Positions 24,120-35,302 of a stretch of 64,000 nt of DNA are shown piece by piece. A program made the position numbers and the translations under genes. The stretch comes from Nemophila menziesii (lineage: Eukaryota > Streptophyta > Magnoliopsida > Boraginales > Hydrophyllaceae). A model generated the notes under the pieces. The model was not told the origin of the DNA. It was given only the letters and a program-made list of their open reading frames with translations, and did no database searches. The DNA lies in NCBI GenBank assembly GCA_029959085.1, contig JARWIR010000018.1, forward strand, positions 18,785,001-18,849,000, in the 5' to 3' direction. Position 1 is the first letter of the stretch, and every line of letters begins with the position of its first letter.

Positions 24120-24510
24120 TCTTTTGTAATGCTTTGCCTCTTCCTTCTGCATATGGCTAATCAATCTGTGAATGGTCCTATTTTCCTTCCAATGCTTGAA
24201 ATAGTCTTTGTAGTTGATCCAAGAAGTTGAAAGATTATCAAGTAGTTATTGACATGTAGGATTTCTCACGTCTTCATACCTTTAATGACTATGTCGACAT
24301 CCAAGTTTTCATTTACGTGCATTAGGTACATGATCGACTTCTGGGTAAAAATGGTGAGCTTGAGCCAGTTTCTACCACATTATTCTTTTTTACCCTCATC
24401 ATTAGTCACATACTTCTTATCATGGGTTTCCTAAATGGGTTGAATATAGTTTGCATTAACAAACAAAATCAAAAAGGACATTCTCCATATGACATAGAAT
24501 ATGACCACAT
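24120..24510 (-). pseudogene. Decayed copia gag fragment
   Basis: The minus strand encodes a gag-like stretch (SWINYKDYFKHWKENRTIH then SHMQKEEAKHY) similar in layout to the gag of the 10-21 kb element, with stops further on. Its first 70 bp are also in the right duplicated segment (61300-61366), so it is older than the duplication. Confidence 0.65.
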
Positions 24511-25384
24511 ATAAATTATATCTTTTAATATCTTAAACCAAGTTACGAAGTTATGTTAACGCATCATCAACATACCATTCTAGTAGAAAAGAATTGTAAA
24601 AAACATTAATGACGTCTAAAAATTTAAACAAGATTAGGAGATCTTGGACCAAAATTTAAAATTAGATCCATACAACGACTCCAGTTTTGACATATCAAGT
24701 ATTGTTTTCATCTGAAAAATCAACAATGCTAAAAGAAGATGCAATTACAAAATATAATTTAATCATTTTTAAAGTGTAAGTGAAAATAGGATTGTAATGG
24801 CAAAAGAAAACTAAAAACATAGAAAAGTTTCAAACAACAAACAACATAAAATACTTAACTATTATAGTAGGGTGAAAGATCAACTTCCTTCAAAACGTTA
24901 CGACAAAACCAGAATGCTAAAATGGTTTTGTAGAGGTATAAATAAATATGTCCCTTAATTGTGTGCACTCACAATAAAAGGAATAAAATTTGAAAGAAAA
25001 AAAGTATTGTTTTGTTTGCTTTGTGCATTTCATGTTTGATGAACCCAATGAACTAAAAGGGTAATAGTGGAAGTCGAGACCATAGGTTTAATATTCACAG
25101 ATTTATCGAAAAACTAGGAAATTTGTTTGAGAAAGGAGGCTTAATAATATTGTGCTTAATGAGCATAACCACAGCAAGAATCCTTGAAACGTTCTTTAGA
25201 GACTGGAATTGGTAAAAAATGGCAATAAACAAAATCAATAAAGGAAAATCTCGAAGATTATCAAAGTCAGACACTTCTCATAAAGAACCAATATAGTTAA
25301 AAGATTCTGATTCTCAATTTTTGTAGAAACACGTTAATATTTCAACTCCGACCACCACCCACCGACCATCGCCGCCGCCGCCAC
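24511..25384. other. Gene-free AT-rich DNA
   Basis: No reading frame or repeat structure I can support. Confidence 0.5.
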
Positions 25385-25389
25385 CAAAG

Positions 25390-25620
25390 GTGTACTTTAG
25401 AAAAAAATACTTAGTATCGGAAAAAAACGCTGAGTATCGAAAAAACACTAAGTTTGGAAAAACGTTGAGTATCGGAAAAAAACATTGTGTGTTGAGGGGA
25501 TTTCTCTAGATATCGGGAAATTTTCTCTGAGTACTTAGAGAATAATGTTGAGTACTCATAGAAAAATGCTAATTACTCAGCGGAAAACGCTGAGTACTCT
25601 GAGAAATCACTATGTAATTT
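25390..25620. repeat. Degenerate short tandem repeats around GCTGAGTA
   Basis: About ten imperfect units of 20-30 bp built on 'aaaaCGCTGAGTATCGgaaaa' and 'GAGTACTcagaG'. Adjacent units differ by several bases. There is no coding potential. It may be the subterminal part of a DNA transposon. Confidence 0.6.
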
Positions 25621-27043
25621 TAAAAATCACTGAATAAATACAATCATAATTGGTATTTTAATGATAAAAAACATACATCTGAGTATTATACAAAATCCTA
25701 CATTACAGAAATTCAAAAAAAAAATAATACTCATTCATTTATTATAGCAACATCCTATACTACACACTATATGTTTTTAGACAAATAAAAAGAAAAGGAA
25801 AAAGAAAAGCCAACTGCTGCTGAACAAAAAATGAAAAATAAAACAATGTCAAGACCCAATGTATTTCATCTCAGTGAGACGAAGAAGTGGTCACCGTGAA
25901 GCCACCAGATCCATGGCCACCGCGAATGGATCTCTTTGAGAGAAGAAAAAATGGCCACCGTGAAGCTTTCATCAGATCAGATCTTCTGTCGCCACCGAGA
26001 TGTATCAGCCTTCCAAATCTATGATACTTAGCCTTACATTAAAGAGCTCCAGCGAAGAGATCTATTTGATGCTACGACGAAGAGCTTCTCTAACAGGAAA
26101 CGCAATGGAACAACTCGAGATTCTTGGACGAGCCTAGAGCTGCTTCTCCCATCGATCTGTTTGCTGCCATGGTTTGTAGGGGGAGGCTTTTGGTTCGATG
26201 ACTGAGGATTTACAGGAAAGAAGAGAGATAAGGGAGAAAAGAGAGACAGAAGAGAGGTTGTTTTTTTAGGTTTTAGTGTGAGTGAATTACGTGTATTATA
26301 TATTACTATATATACTGGGTAATTGGGGGATAAAAGTATATGTATTTTTAATTTTGATTTATTTTTAATGATTTAGGCTCCTTTAGAGACGACTTAATAT
26401 TATAGGGGGTTTGGGTGTTGAGGAGAAGTTTTTAAAACACATTGGGAAATGATCTCTTGATAAAATATCAACACCCACAAACTTCTTTCATCGGAAATGT
26501 ATTTTATCATTAAAGACAACAATATAGTTTCAATTGATCATTATCATTAGTGTGGACTTTTTTCGTCTCTAATGATCTATTTTATTTCCGACGAAGAATG
26601 TCGTCGGTATTGATCTTTGTTTTTATTTTTTTAAAAGCATAATTCTAAATTTAATTTATATTATTAATTTTATTTGTGTTGCATATTTTCAAATTAAATG
26701 TTTTTTGAATTTAAAAAACCCAAAAAATAAAGATATGGAATAAACGTTCAAAAAGAAAAATAACAATTAATTTTACAAATTTATATCAGCAATACTGATA
26801 AAAGTAGTCTTAAGCATGGATTGAAACAAAATATTACAAACATAAATGAAGTATTAAAAGTCGTAAAAACTATAGAGACGATTAGATAAAAACTACGGAG
26901 CATTAATATCTTCTTCATCCTTGTCTTGGAGTCTTCTACGATTCTGAGGGAGGAGTGATATCGGTAACGGAACCGATAGGAAGGACGCCGGGTAGAGGGT
27001 TCGGTAGGAGGGACGTCGGTTGAGGGACCATAAGTAGGGTCGC
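25621..27043. other. Gene-free; transposon-end-like motifs
   Basis: No gene seen. 25880-25970 has three copies of a GGYCACCG(T/C)GAA motif. 26390-26620 has 'agagacgactt', 'cgtctctaatga' and an inverted 'gggtgttga'/'tcaacaccc' pair, the style of CACTA subterminal repeats. No termini could be fixed. Confidence 0.45.
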
Positions 27044-27600
27044 TGATGTCTCTCTTTTTGTTCTATATTTATATTCTTAAGAGACATCAAATTGGGTGAA
27101 TTATGAACTAATATGATAGACTTTTAATGATTATTTGCAATATTTCAATTTCACTCCTTGGAAATTAGTATTTTTGGATTTATTAAACTTTTGCATGTAA
27201 TATGGTTTATTTTTAGTGAAACGTTGTAGGTTTCTAATACTAGCAAGGAGATGAATCAAGAATAGAAGTCTTAGATCGTGTAAAGAAGTCAAAGGCGAGA
27301 AGTAATATCCCGAAGAGTTGACAAATTTGAGCTGAAAATCTGGAAGATTGATGAAGATTGCTGATTTCGAGCTACTTAAAGATGGAATCAGCCTCTGAGT
27401 TATAAAGAATATTAGATTCCTTATCGAGTTACAAAGAATTAGCAAGTTGAATGAGTCAATTCGGAGTTATATTGAGAAACTTACACCCATTTTAGTGAAG
27501 GGTGTACAGCAGTTACGGGATTTGGACTTAAATTATGGACTTGGGCTTTTTAATATTTGAATAATTAACCTAAGTAAAAGCCCTAGTCCGATTTTAGCAG

Positions 27601-27610
27601 TATAAATAGG
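27601..27610 (+). promoter_or_regulatory. LTR TATA box, first copy
   Basis: TATAAATAGG; identical motifs lie at 28609-28618 and, in the 3' LTR, 34714-34723. Confidence 0.65.
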
Positions 27611-28608
27611 CTTTTAGACCTCATTATTTACTACCTCTCATTTTATTCTTCAATTTAAATCATCCTTAGAAGAGAGCGTCCAGAGAGGAAGTCAGCAGCA
27701 AGGAAAAGGAGAAAGCTAAGAGCTGGAGAAAGTCGTCTTCTCCAAATCACAGATAAACCCAATTCCTAATTAGGTTCTATCTTTTATTTCTGTAATTGAA
27801 GAACATGAATTCTTTCGGTTTAATTTAGTTTTTAATATCAGTATGAGCTAAATTTAATTAGCACTTGAGAACGCATTAATGGGTTAAGCCCCAATTTATT
27901 CTATTCAAAGTTTTTGCTTTTGGGATTATATTAATTGAAATCGAATTGGGTAATTTGTAATTTTTATTACTTTGCATTTATTTACTGTTATTGACCTAAT
28001 CAATTGATAATAGGAATTAGTAACTAGGCTATTTCATAAAGTGGCATATGAATCACCTTGACAGGGGGTTTAGTTACGGAAATAATTAATGAATGTAGGA
28101 TAGAAATTATTGACCTTGACAGGCTTAATTAATCCTATGGCCAATTGGGTAATTAGAACTTAGTCATTCGAAGGTGGACTATAATCACCCTAACGCAGTT
28201 TGTAGCACCTAAGAATAGCTCCTTAGTCCACCCTGAAGGGAGTAAGGAGAATATCGAATCCCGACCACTATTATTTACCAATTCGTCCCTTAAACAATAA
28301 ATGAAATGAATAGAATTTGGTAAAATCCTAGCGTCTCTCAAGTACTACCTTTCATACCTTGCGTCTAGCTATTTTATTTTCTCATGTCTAGCTTAATATT
28401 TGCATTACTTGAGTCTTTTAAATTAATTGTCTTAGATTTACGAAGAATTAGCAAGTTGAATGAGTCAATTCGGAGTTATATTGAGAAAGTTACACCCGTT
28501 TTAGTGAAGGGTGTACAACAGTTTCGGGATTTGGACTTAAATTATGACTTGGGCATTTTAATATTTGACTAATTAACCTAAGTTAAAGCCCTAGTCCGAT
28601 TTTAGCAC

Positions 28609-28618
28609 TATAAATAGG
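28609..28618 (+). promoter_or_regulatory. LTR TATA box, second copy
   Basis: TATAAATAGG inside the duplicated part of the 5' LTR, so this LTR may have two start sites about 1 kb apart. Confidence 0.6.
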
Positions 28619-29656
28619 CCTTTAGACCTCATTATTTACTACCTCTCATTTTATTCTTCAATTTAAATCATCCTTAGAAGAAAGCGTCCAGAGAGAAAGT
28701 CAGCAGCAAGGAAAAGGAGAAAGCTAAGAGCTGGAGAAAGTTGTCTTCTCCCAATCACAAACAAACCCAATTCCTAATTAGGTTCTATCTTTTATTTCTG
28801 TAATTGAAGAACATGAATTCTTTCTGTTTTAATTTAGTTTTTAATATCAGTATGAGCTAAATTTAATTAGTACTTGAGAACGCATTAATGGGTTAAGCCC
28901 AAATTTATTCTATTCGAAGTTTTTGCTTTTGGGATTATTTTAATTGAAAATCGAATTGGGTAATTGGTGATTTTTATTACTTTGCATTTATTTACTGTTA
29001 CTGACCTGATCAATTAATAATAGGAATTAGTAACTAGGCTATTTCATAGAGTGGCATATAAATCACCTTGACGGGGGGTTTAGTTACGGAACTAGGTAAT
29101 AAATGTAGGATAGAAATTATTGACCTTGACATGCTTAATTAATCCTATAGCCAATTGGGTAAATAAAACTTAATCATTCGAAGGTGGACTATAATCACCC
29201 TGACGGGGTTTGTAGCACCTAAGAATAGCTTCTTAGTCCACCCTGACGGGGTAAGGAGAATCCTGAATCCCGACTATTAGTAATTACCGATTAGACCCTT
29301 GAACAATACATGGAATGAATAGATTTAGGTGAAATCCTAGCGTCTCTCAAGTACTACCTTTCATGTCTTGCGTCTAGCTATTTTATTTTCTCGCGTTTAA
29401 TTTAATATTTGCATTACTTTAGTCTTTTAGTTTATTGTTTTAGAATTATAAAACCAAACAAACAGCTTTAAAATCATTTTTCTGCTTTTACGTGCAATTA
29501 ATCACTATTAGATAAGCATTAGAGTCAACCAATCTGTCCCTGAGAAAGAATCTGTTTATCACATATATTACTTGGGACAACTGTACACTTGCAGTTGTGG
29601 TTCTCTTTTCCTTATTTTCATTTTATTTTAGAACACACAAAGGACCACCAAGTTTT

Positions 29657-29674
29657 TGGCGCCGCTGCCGGGGA
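29657..29674 (+). other. Primer-binding site
   Basis: TGGCGCCGCTGCCGGGGA, six bases after the LTR end. This class of site (TGGCGCCGTTGCCGGGGA-like) is known from Athila/Tat gypsy elements and is attributed to a tRNA 3' end, usually tRNA-Asp. Confidence 0.85.
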
Positions 29675-29795
29675 CGGTAGCGTGTGACCCCGGTGTTTAT
29701 CCTTTAGTGTTAATTGCATTTTTATTTTCAGTTTTACGCTTGTGTTTGTTTTGTTTTTACAGGTGCTACATTCAGGTAATGATCAAGAGATTTAG

Positions 29796-30242
29796 TTAAA
29801 GATCTATAGAGGACATTACCCAAATCCCGGTCTATTTGACTATTGGGAAGACTCTTCGAGACAAAAACAATGGGGTATTAATTCTTACCAACAACCTTAT
29901 CAATACCTGCAAGAGCAAGGATGGAACAATCAATGGATCGGGAATAATCAGCAACAAACACCATATCACTATCAACAAGAACAAGTATGGAACCACCATT
30001 GGGTTGAGAATAATCAACATTATCCATCCCATCACTATCAGCAAGAGAAAGGATGGAGCAACCATTGGATTGAAGACATTCAACAACCTCCACCTTCAAC
30101 ACAAAGTTCCGAATTAAATAGATCACTTAAAGAACTCGAGCGCTTATATGAACAAGGACTGAAGTCAACGGAGGAAACTAATTCCAGGCTTAAAAAATGC
30201 AACGATGCTAGACGAAATGTAATCCACATACTTTGCCAATAG
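29796..30242 (+). pseudogene. Gln/Trp-rich repeat protein frame of the LTR element
   Basis: Open frame without ATG from just after TAG (29793-29795) to TAG (30240-30242), about 148 codons. It encodes three imperfect 19-20-residue repeats of pattern Y(Q/L)QEQxWNxxWxxNNQ (about 29892-30075), then a charged, coiled-coil-like segment (SLKELERLYEQGLKSTEE). Position, directly after the primer site, is that of gag. I recognise no domain. The missing ATG suggests the start was lost or is upstream in another frame. Confidence 0.5.
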
Positions 30243-30507
30243 TAGAAGTCTTATGAAGATTCAACTCCCCCGAGGGATGGAATAGATCAAGAAGAAATAG
30301 TTGAGGAAGAGGTGTTGAAAGAATATATTATTGATAGTGATATGACCATCGTGCCAATTATAAATGGAGACCACCATGTGGTTTAGAATCTTGTTAGCAT
30401 GGTGGAAGAAGTAATAGCAACGAAAATCCTAGAAATTAAAACAGAAATTGCTATTCCTATGGTGCGTGCACATGATCAAGGTATAGAACGAAAAAAAAGA
30501 AGAAGAG

Positions 30508-31083
30508 GTGATCGAGATTAGAGAGATTTCACAAAAAAAATATGATGTGGTAATAGTGGAAGAATGGGTTGAAAGCGAAGATGAATCTGAAGTGGTTGAG
30601 GGGTTAATTGAAGAAGTAAAAGTTCAAAATAAAATAGAAGTTGAATCTCCACCACAAAAAGTTTACCAAATACCATCTCTACCAAGAATCTTGAATGAAA
30701 ATAGAGCTGAAGTATCACATCCTTTACCAAAAATGATCAATATGTGCTATGCAAGCAAGGTGCCACACCGCGAGAGTAAAGCGGCAAGGAGAAGCACCTA
30801 CCCACCACACTTTAAATATGAATACGAGATTGAAACTAGGAATAAAAAAGAGCTTACACCGTTGAGAACGGTTATCTACTCTAACGTGGTAGAAAATGAG
30901 TTTCGTCGTGAAAATAAGAAGGCGAAACGAAGTACTTACCCACCCCCTTTCAGAGATCGATTGAACAATATTCTAAGGGGGAAGGTTCTTAAGCTTTTAC
31001 ATCAAGGAAGAGGCGAGTTTAAGCGGGGGAGCACCGCAAAGGCCTCAATAGCATCTTCATGGAAGGTAACGCGTCGAACTTAA
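30508..31083 (+). pseudogene. Internal reading frame of Athila-like element, unknown function
   Basis: 191 codons as a run from ATA (30508); the first ATG in this frame is further in. Acidic N-terminal third (EEWVESEDESEVVEGLIEE), then a basic part with two copies of R-S-T-Y-P-P-(H/P)-F (near residues 93-100 and 141-148), which is a tandem relic. It ends in a basic tail and is followed by the motif 'cttgggagacaacccatg' (about 31105-31124), which also follows gag regions of related elements. It is not protease, RT or integrase. Confidence 0.45.
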
Positions 31084-31249
31084 AGACGTAATAAACAAAA
31101 GTGCTTCTTGGGAGACAACCCATGTTTTGAATTTCTTTCATGTCTTTACATTCGTAGTGTATAATAGAGTAATTTGATGTTTATTAATGTGTAATTTTAA
31201 GAAATGAGAAGGGTGTAGTGTTTTTGATGATTTGCAGGTGTTAATAATT

Positions 31250-33397
31250 GAGTTTGGGGTGCTAGGTATAAGAAATGATTGATATAGCACCTTCCTGATG
31301 CAAATAATAGGTTGTTGAACAGAAGCTAAACGGGTTACCATGCGTCTCTAACCGGGTTCCCGTTTATGGAGCTGTAACTTGGTTATCAGCAACTTCGGAA
31401 GATCATAACTTGATGCTCGGAAGTTGGAATTAACTTTTTCTTGAGCCTAAACCGCATAAATTTTCAAGCTCTATCCAATGGTGAAGTCAAAAAGTTCGCA
31501 TGAATAGCTAAAAGTTTCTGACCTGTGCGTAAGGGGAGACGCAATTCGGGGTGCGAAATAAAGAAAAACAGAATTTTGAGAAAAATGGTAACTCCAATAG
31601 AAAATCTGAGTAGTCCTATGGATCGGGAGCGCAATTTGCAATAAAAATGAGTATAAGGTTCGCAAAAATCCGAGGTGTAGGCAAGGAGAAATTGAAGAAA
31701 CAAAATGGGAATTTTCTGCGCGAATACGCAACACCTTGCGTCCAGCAAGTTGGCAATTCGCGCACGAATAGCCAACCCGTTCGTCACTAGTCGGGAACCC
31801 ATTCGCAAAGGACAACACTCTGACCCTTGCGTAGGCAAAGACACAAGGATGTTGCGTCTCAGAAAAAAATGACCGGGTACCCGGTTAGCACAAACGGGCG
31901 CCCGGTTATCTTCGGCGAAAATTGACCTAAACCTTACAAAAACCTATCTTTCCCTTTCCTTTGGCCTCCAACACATGAAACACCATTGATGACGAACCAA
32001 AACTCCAAAAACACTCAAATTCCATCATCAAAACACCAATATATCACCAATCCTTATCTCTAAACATTATCCCAACACATAATCAATCACAATCTTTTCA
32101 AAAACACTAAGAAATTCAAGTTTTAACCCACAAATTTCTTCACCAAAGCTTAATTATATCGTTTAAACCTCTCCAACACCATAGATATTATATACCCATC
32201 TCAAATAGATCACCAATCCCACTACTGTGCCACTTTAAACAATATCAAGAGACACAAATTTCATCAATAGCTTTTGTACTTTGAAAGTTGGAGATTGCAA
32301 GTGCAAGGTATCAAATCATCATAAATTCCATGGCCAATTCGGTAAAATAGCTAGAATTCTTCTTCTCTTTCTATTACCAGTTGGGAATTAAGATTTGTTT
32401 TAGTTATTTATCGGAGGAATTGTGAATTGTTTGAGCCTATTACTATTATATATTTTGCAAGTAATCTTTACGTAGGTGAAAAATTGATTTTGGGTCATCA
32501 AAGATGACCATGAAGGGTGGATAAAGGTACGAAGAACATGATGAAGATAGAAAGTTGGGTATTGAGGAAAGATTTTAGTAGAAGAGATGATGATTTAGTG
32601 GGCTAGGAAAATATGAACACTTGGAAAATATGACAAAAAAAATTTCGAGGTGATGAAGAGCACTTTATTCAAGACGCAACCATTGATGACGAAGAATTCA
32701 AAACCTCAACCTGGACGCAACATTGATAACCACCCTCGCGCTGGTTAAAATACGTTCTTTATCCCTTCTCATTTAGTGTAGATTAGTTTATGTGCTTTGA
32801 GTCTTTTCGAGTCGTGGGGACCCGACTCATTTTTGAGTTTGGGGTGGGGTTTGTTGCCTCATCCCAATTTTATGTGTTATTTTTGTTATTTTCTTTCAAT
32901 AAAATTAATTAGGGGTTGCGTTTAACTGTAGAAGATCTTAAATGTTCCCTTTAAGCATGCTTTATATGAATCTATGATAGTAAATAGTGGACTTTATGGA
33001 TTAGTATAAAAAGCACTTTAATTGCATGCAAACATAGGTAATTGATAGGAAGAATTAATGAACAATGCAAAAGAAGTAAACTTGTACTTAAGGAAAATGT
33101 TTGGTGTGTAGAACGTGAGATCCAAATAAGTAGAGAACCCACTTAGATATGAACTAGAGGCAAGCTATGAAGCTAGGAAAATGATAGGGACAGTTCTTTG
33201 TTAGCCATTTGAAGACTTTTTAGCCTTCTATCCCTTGTATTAATTATATCCGTCTTAGCCCAATTTTGAGCCTTAAGCCTTTCTTTTGTCGCCACAATAT
33301 AAGCCTATATCCCCTTAGATTATTAGGTATGACCATATGACCCGCACTTGAATCACGATCCTGAGACCTGTCTCGAGCTTGAGTTTGGGGTGGTGGG
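31250..33397 (+). repeat. Repeated internal polypurine motifs GAGTTTGGGGTG
   Basis: Copies at 31250-31262, 32835-32849 and 33381-33397, each like the true polypurine tract at 34145-34157. The second follows a hairpin (32809-32828, GAGTCG...CGACTC). The same pairing is found on the minus strand of the other element at 41882-41926. Confidence 0.65.
31320..31910 (+). repeat. GC-rich palindromic cluster in the element interior
   Basis: Contrasts with AT-rich surroundings. Many CG-containing inverted motifs (aaccgggttcccg, gggtacccggtt, gggcgcccggtt, gcgcgaat/attcgcgc). Reading frames here are artefacts of that composition. Confidence 0.55.
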
Positions 33398-33494
33398 TCC
33401 ATTTATGGGAAACTTCATTGGGTGGGAACTTATGTGTTTGTATTGAGGCACAAAAATTCAGATGATATTATTATTTGTAACCCTTTGCCGGGAT

Positions 33495-33600
33495 TGAAAA
33501 GAAAAGAAAAAAAAAGAAAAAAAAGAAAAAAGAAGTGAAAAAAAGAAAAGAAATGAAAAAGAAAAATTAAAAGAAAGAAAGAAAGAATAAAATAACCGGC
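33495..33600 (+). repeat. Purine-only tract
   Basis: About 100 bases, nearly all A and G (aaaagaaaag type). Simple-sequence growth inside the element interior. Confidence 0.8.
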
Positions 33601-34144
33601 AAAGTGGAAAGTTTCTGAAAATCATCTTATTATGTATGGGGTTGACAAGGGGACGCTACATTAGCACGTCAAATGGGTTGAGTGAGAACATTATATGAGT
33701 GTAAACTCAAGCTCATGGACAGTTGTTGATGGTAAGTGAGGAGAGAGCCAAAAGCTCACTTCAAATTTACCAAATATACATACCATACCGTCCCTAAGCC
33801 TACGCTAAAACGATAAAGTCCTCGTGATTCCTAGGTGCATGGTAAGTTAATAGGGAGTATACTAAGTGGAGCGTTCAAAGCGAGTAAAGGATCGAGGAAC
33901 AACCTATAGCCATCATACTGAGATAAGTACAAGTGTAACCTTCTAGCATTGCGACTTTTTTATGATTGATATTATTTGTGTTTGATTTTTGCATAATTAG
34001 TGTATGTGTATATTAATTTCTAATGTTTGATATATGAGGTTTGTCTAAAGTGTTGCTTTGGGTTTATTTGCTAGCTTCTATATTCTCAGCAATTCACCTT
34101 AAGACCATAGTTTTTATTTTACTTTGTCGGGACGACAAAGGTTT

Positions 34145-34157
34145 GAGTTGGAAGTCT
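34145..34157 (+). other. Polypurine tract
   Basis: GAGTTGGAAGTCT directly before the 3' LTR start TGATG. Confidence 0.8.
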
Positions 34158-35302
34158 TGATGTCTCCCTTTTTGTTGTATATTTATATGCTTAAGAGACA
34201 TAAAATTAGGTGAATTATGGACTAATATGATAAACTTTTAATGATTATTTGCAATATTTCAATTTCACTCCTTGGAAATTAGTATATTTGGATTTATTAA
34301 ACTTTTGTATGTAATATGGTTTATTTTTAGTGAAAAGTTGTAGGTTTCTAATACTAGCAAGGAGAAGAATCAAGAATAGAAGTCTTAGATTGTGTAAAAA
34401 AGTCAAAGGCGAGAAGGAATATCCCGAAAAGTTGACAAATTTGAGCTGAAAATCTGGAAGACTGATGAAGATTGCTGATTTCGAGCTACTTAAATATAGA
34501 ATCAGCCTCTGAGTTGTAAAGAGGATTCGTACCATATCGAGTTACGGAGAATTAGCAAGTTGAATGAGTCAATTCGGAGTTATATTGAGAAAGCTACACC
34601 CGTTCTAGTGAAGGGTGTACAGCAGTCACGGGATTTGGACTTCAATTATGGACTTGGACTTTTTAATATTTGACTAATTAACCTAAGTAAAAGCCCTAGT
34701 CCGATCTAAGCACTATAAATAGGCCTTTAGACCTCATTATTTACTACCTCTCATTTTATTCTTCAATTTAAATCATCCTTAGAAGAGAGTGTCCAGAGAG
34801 AAAGTCAGCAACAAGGAAAAGGAGCAAGCTAAGAGCTGGAGAAAGTCGTCTTCTCCAAATCACAAACAAACTCAATTCCTAATTAGGTTCTATCTTTTAT
34901 TTCTGTAATTGAAGAACATGAATTCTTTCTATTTTAATTTAGTTTATAATATCAGTATGAGCTAAATTTAATTTGTACTTGAGAACGCATTAATGGGTTA
35001 AGCAAGCCCCAATTTATTCTATACAAAAGTTTTTGCTTTTGGGATTATTTTAATTGAAATCGAATTGGGTAATTGGTAATTTTTATTCCTTTGAATTTAT
35101 TTACTGTTATTGACCTGATCAATTGATAATAGGAATTAGTAACTAGGCTATTTCATAAAGTGGCATATGAATCACCTTGACGGGGGGTTTAGTTACGAAT
35201 CTAGGTAATGAATGTAGGATACAAATTATTGACCTTGACAGACTTAATTAATCCTATAGCCAATTGGGTAAATAAAACTTAATCATTCGAAGGTGGACTA
35301 TT
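34158..35302 (+). repeat. 3' LTR, truncated
   Basis: Follows the 5' LTR from TGATGTCTCCC to 'aaggtggactat', then is replaced by CACTA-related sequence. Single TATAAATAGG at 34714-34723. It has no 1-kb internal duplication over the compared part. Confidence 0.85.

Larger units (their letters stand above)
21160..24200. repeat. Segmental duplication, left copy (paired with the ACS 3' flank)
   Basis: Colinear patches match 59395-61370 in the same orientation: 21200-21505 with 59446-59750 ('catgagtttggtat' onward), 21825-22040 with 59756-60710, 23160-23500 with 60778-61190, and 24050-24190 with 61215-61365. Each copy has private insertions (SINE-like and hAT here; Mutator-like and SINE there), so the duplication predates them. 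No ACS-like sequence is seen beside this copy. Confidence 0.82.
27044..29650 (+). repeat. 5' LTR with internal 1.0-kb tandem duplication
   Basis: 2,607 bp. Starts TGATGTCTCTC and ends CCACCA. Bases 27431-28440 are repeated at 28441-29440 with an offset near 1,009 and a few per cent divergence. The 3' LTR has only one copy as far as it extends. TATAAATAGG occurs twice (27601-27610, 28609-28618). Confidence 0.85.
27044..35302 (+). mobile_element. Non-autonomous Athila-like LTR element (plus strand), 3' end truncated
   Basis: 5' LTR (27044-29650, TGATG...CCACCA), primer-binding site (29657-29674), two short reading frames, a long non-coding interior, polypurine tract (34145-34157) and 3' LTR (34158-35302). 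The 3' LTR is cut where CACTA sequence begins. No protease, RT or integrase was found, so it must use proteins of another element. The tract GAG-TTGG...TCT|TGATG and the primer site match the minus-strand element at 38956-47104, placing both in one lineage. Confidence 0.85.

Noticed and set aside
25390..25620. CRISPR-like array
   Set aside because: Repeats are degenerate, spacers are not unique or regular, and the genome is a plant.
29832..30126. Three overlapping frames on both strands
   Set aside because: Shadows of the repetitive Gln/Trp frame 29796-30242.
31464..31844. 126- and 115-codon minus frames
   Set aside because: Lie antisense in the non-coding interior of the plus-strand LTR element, in its GC-rich cluster; no domain.
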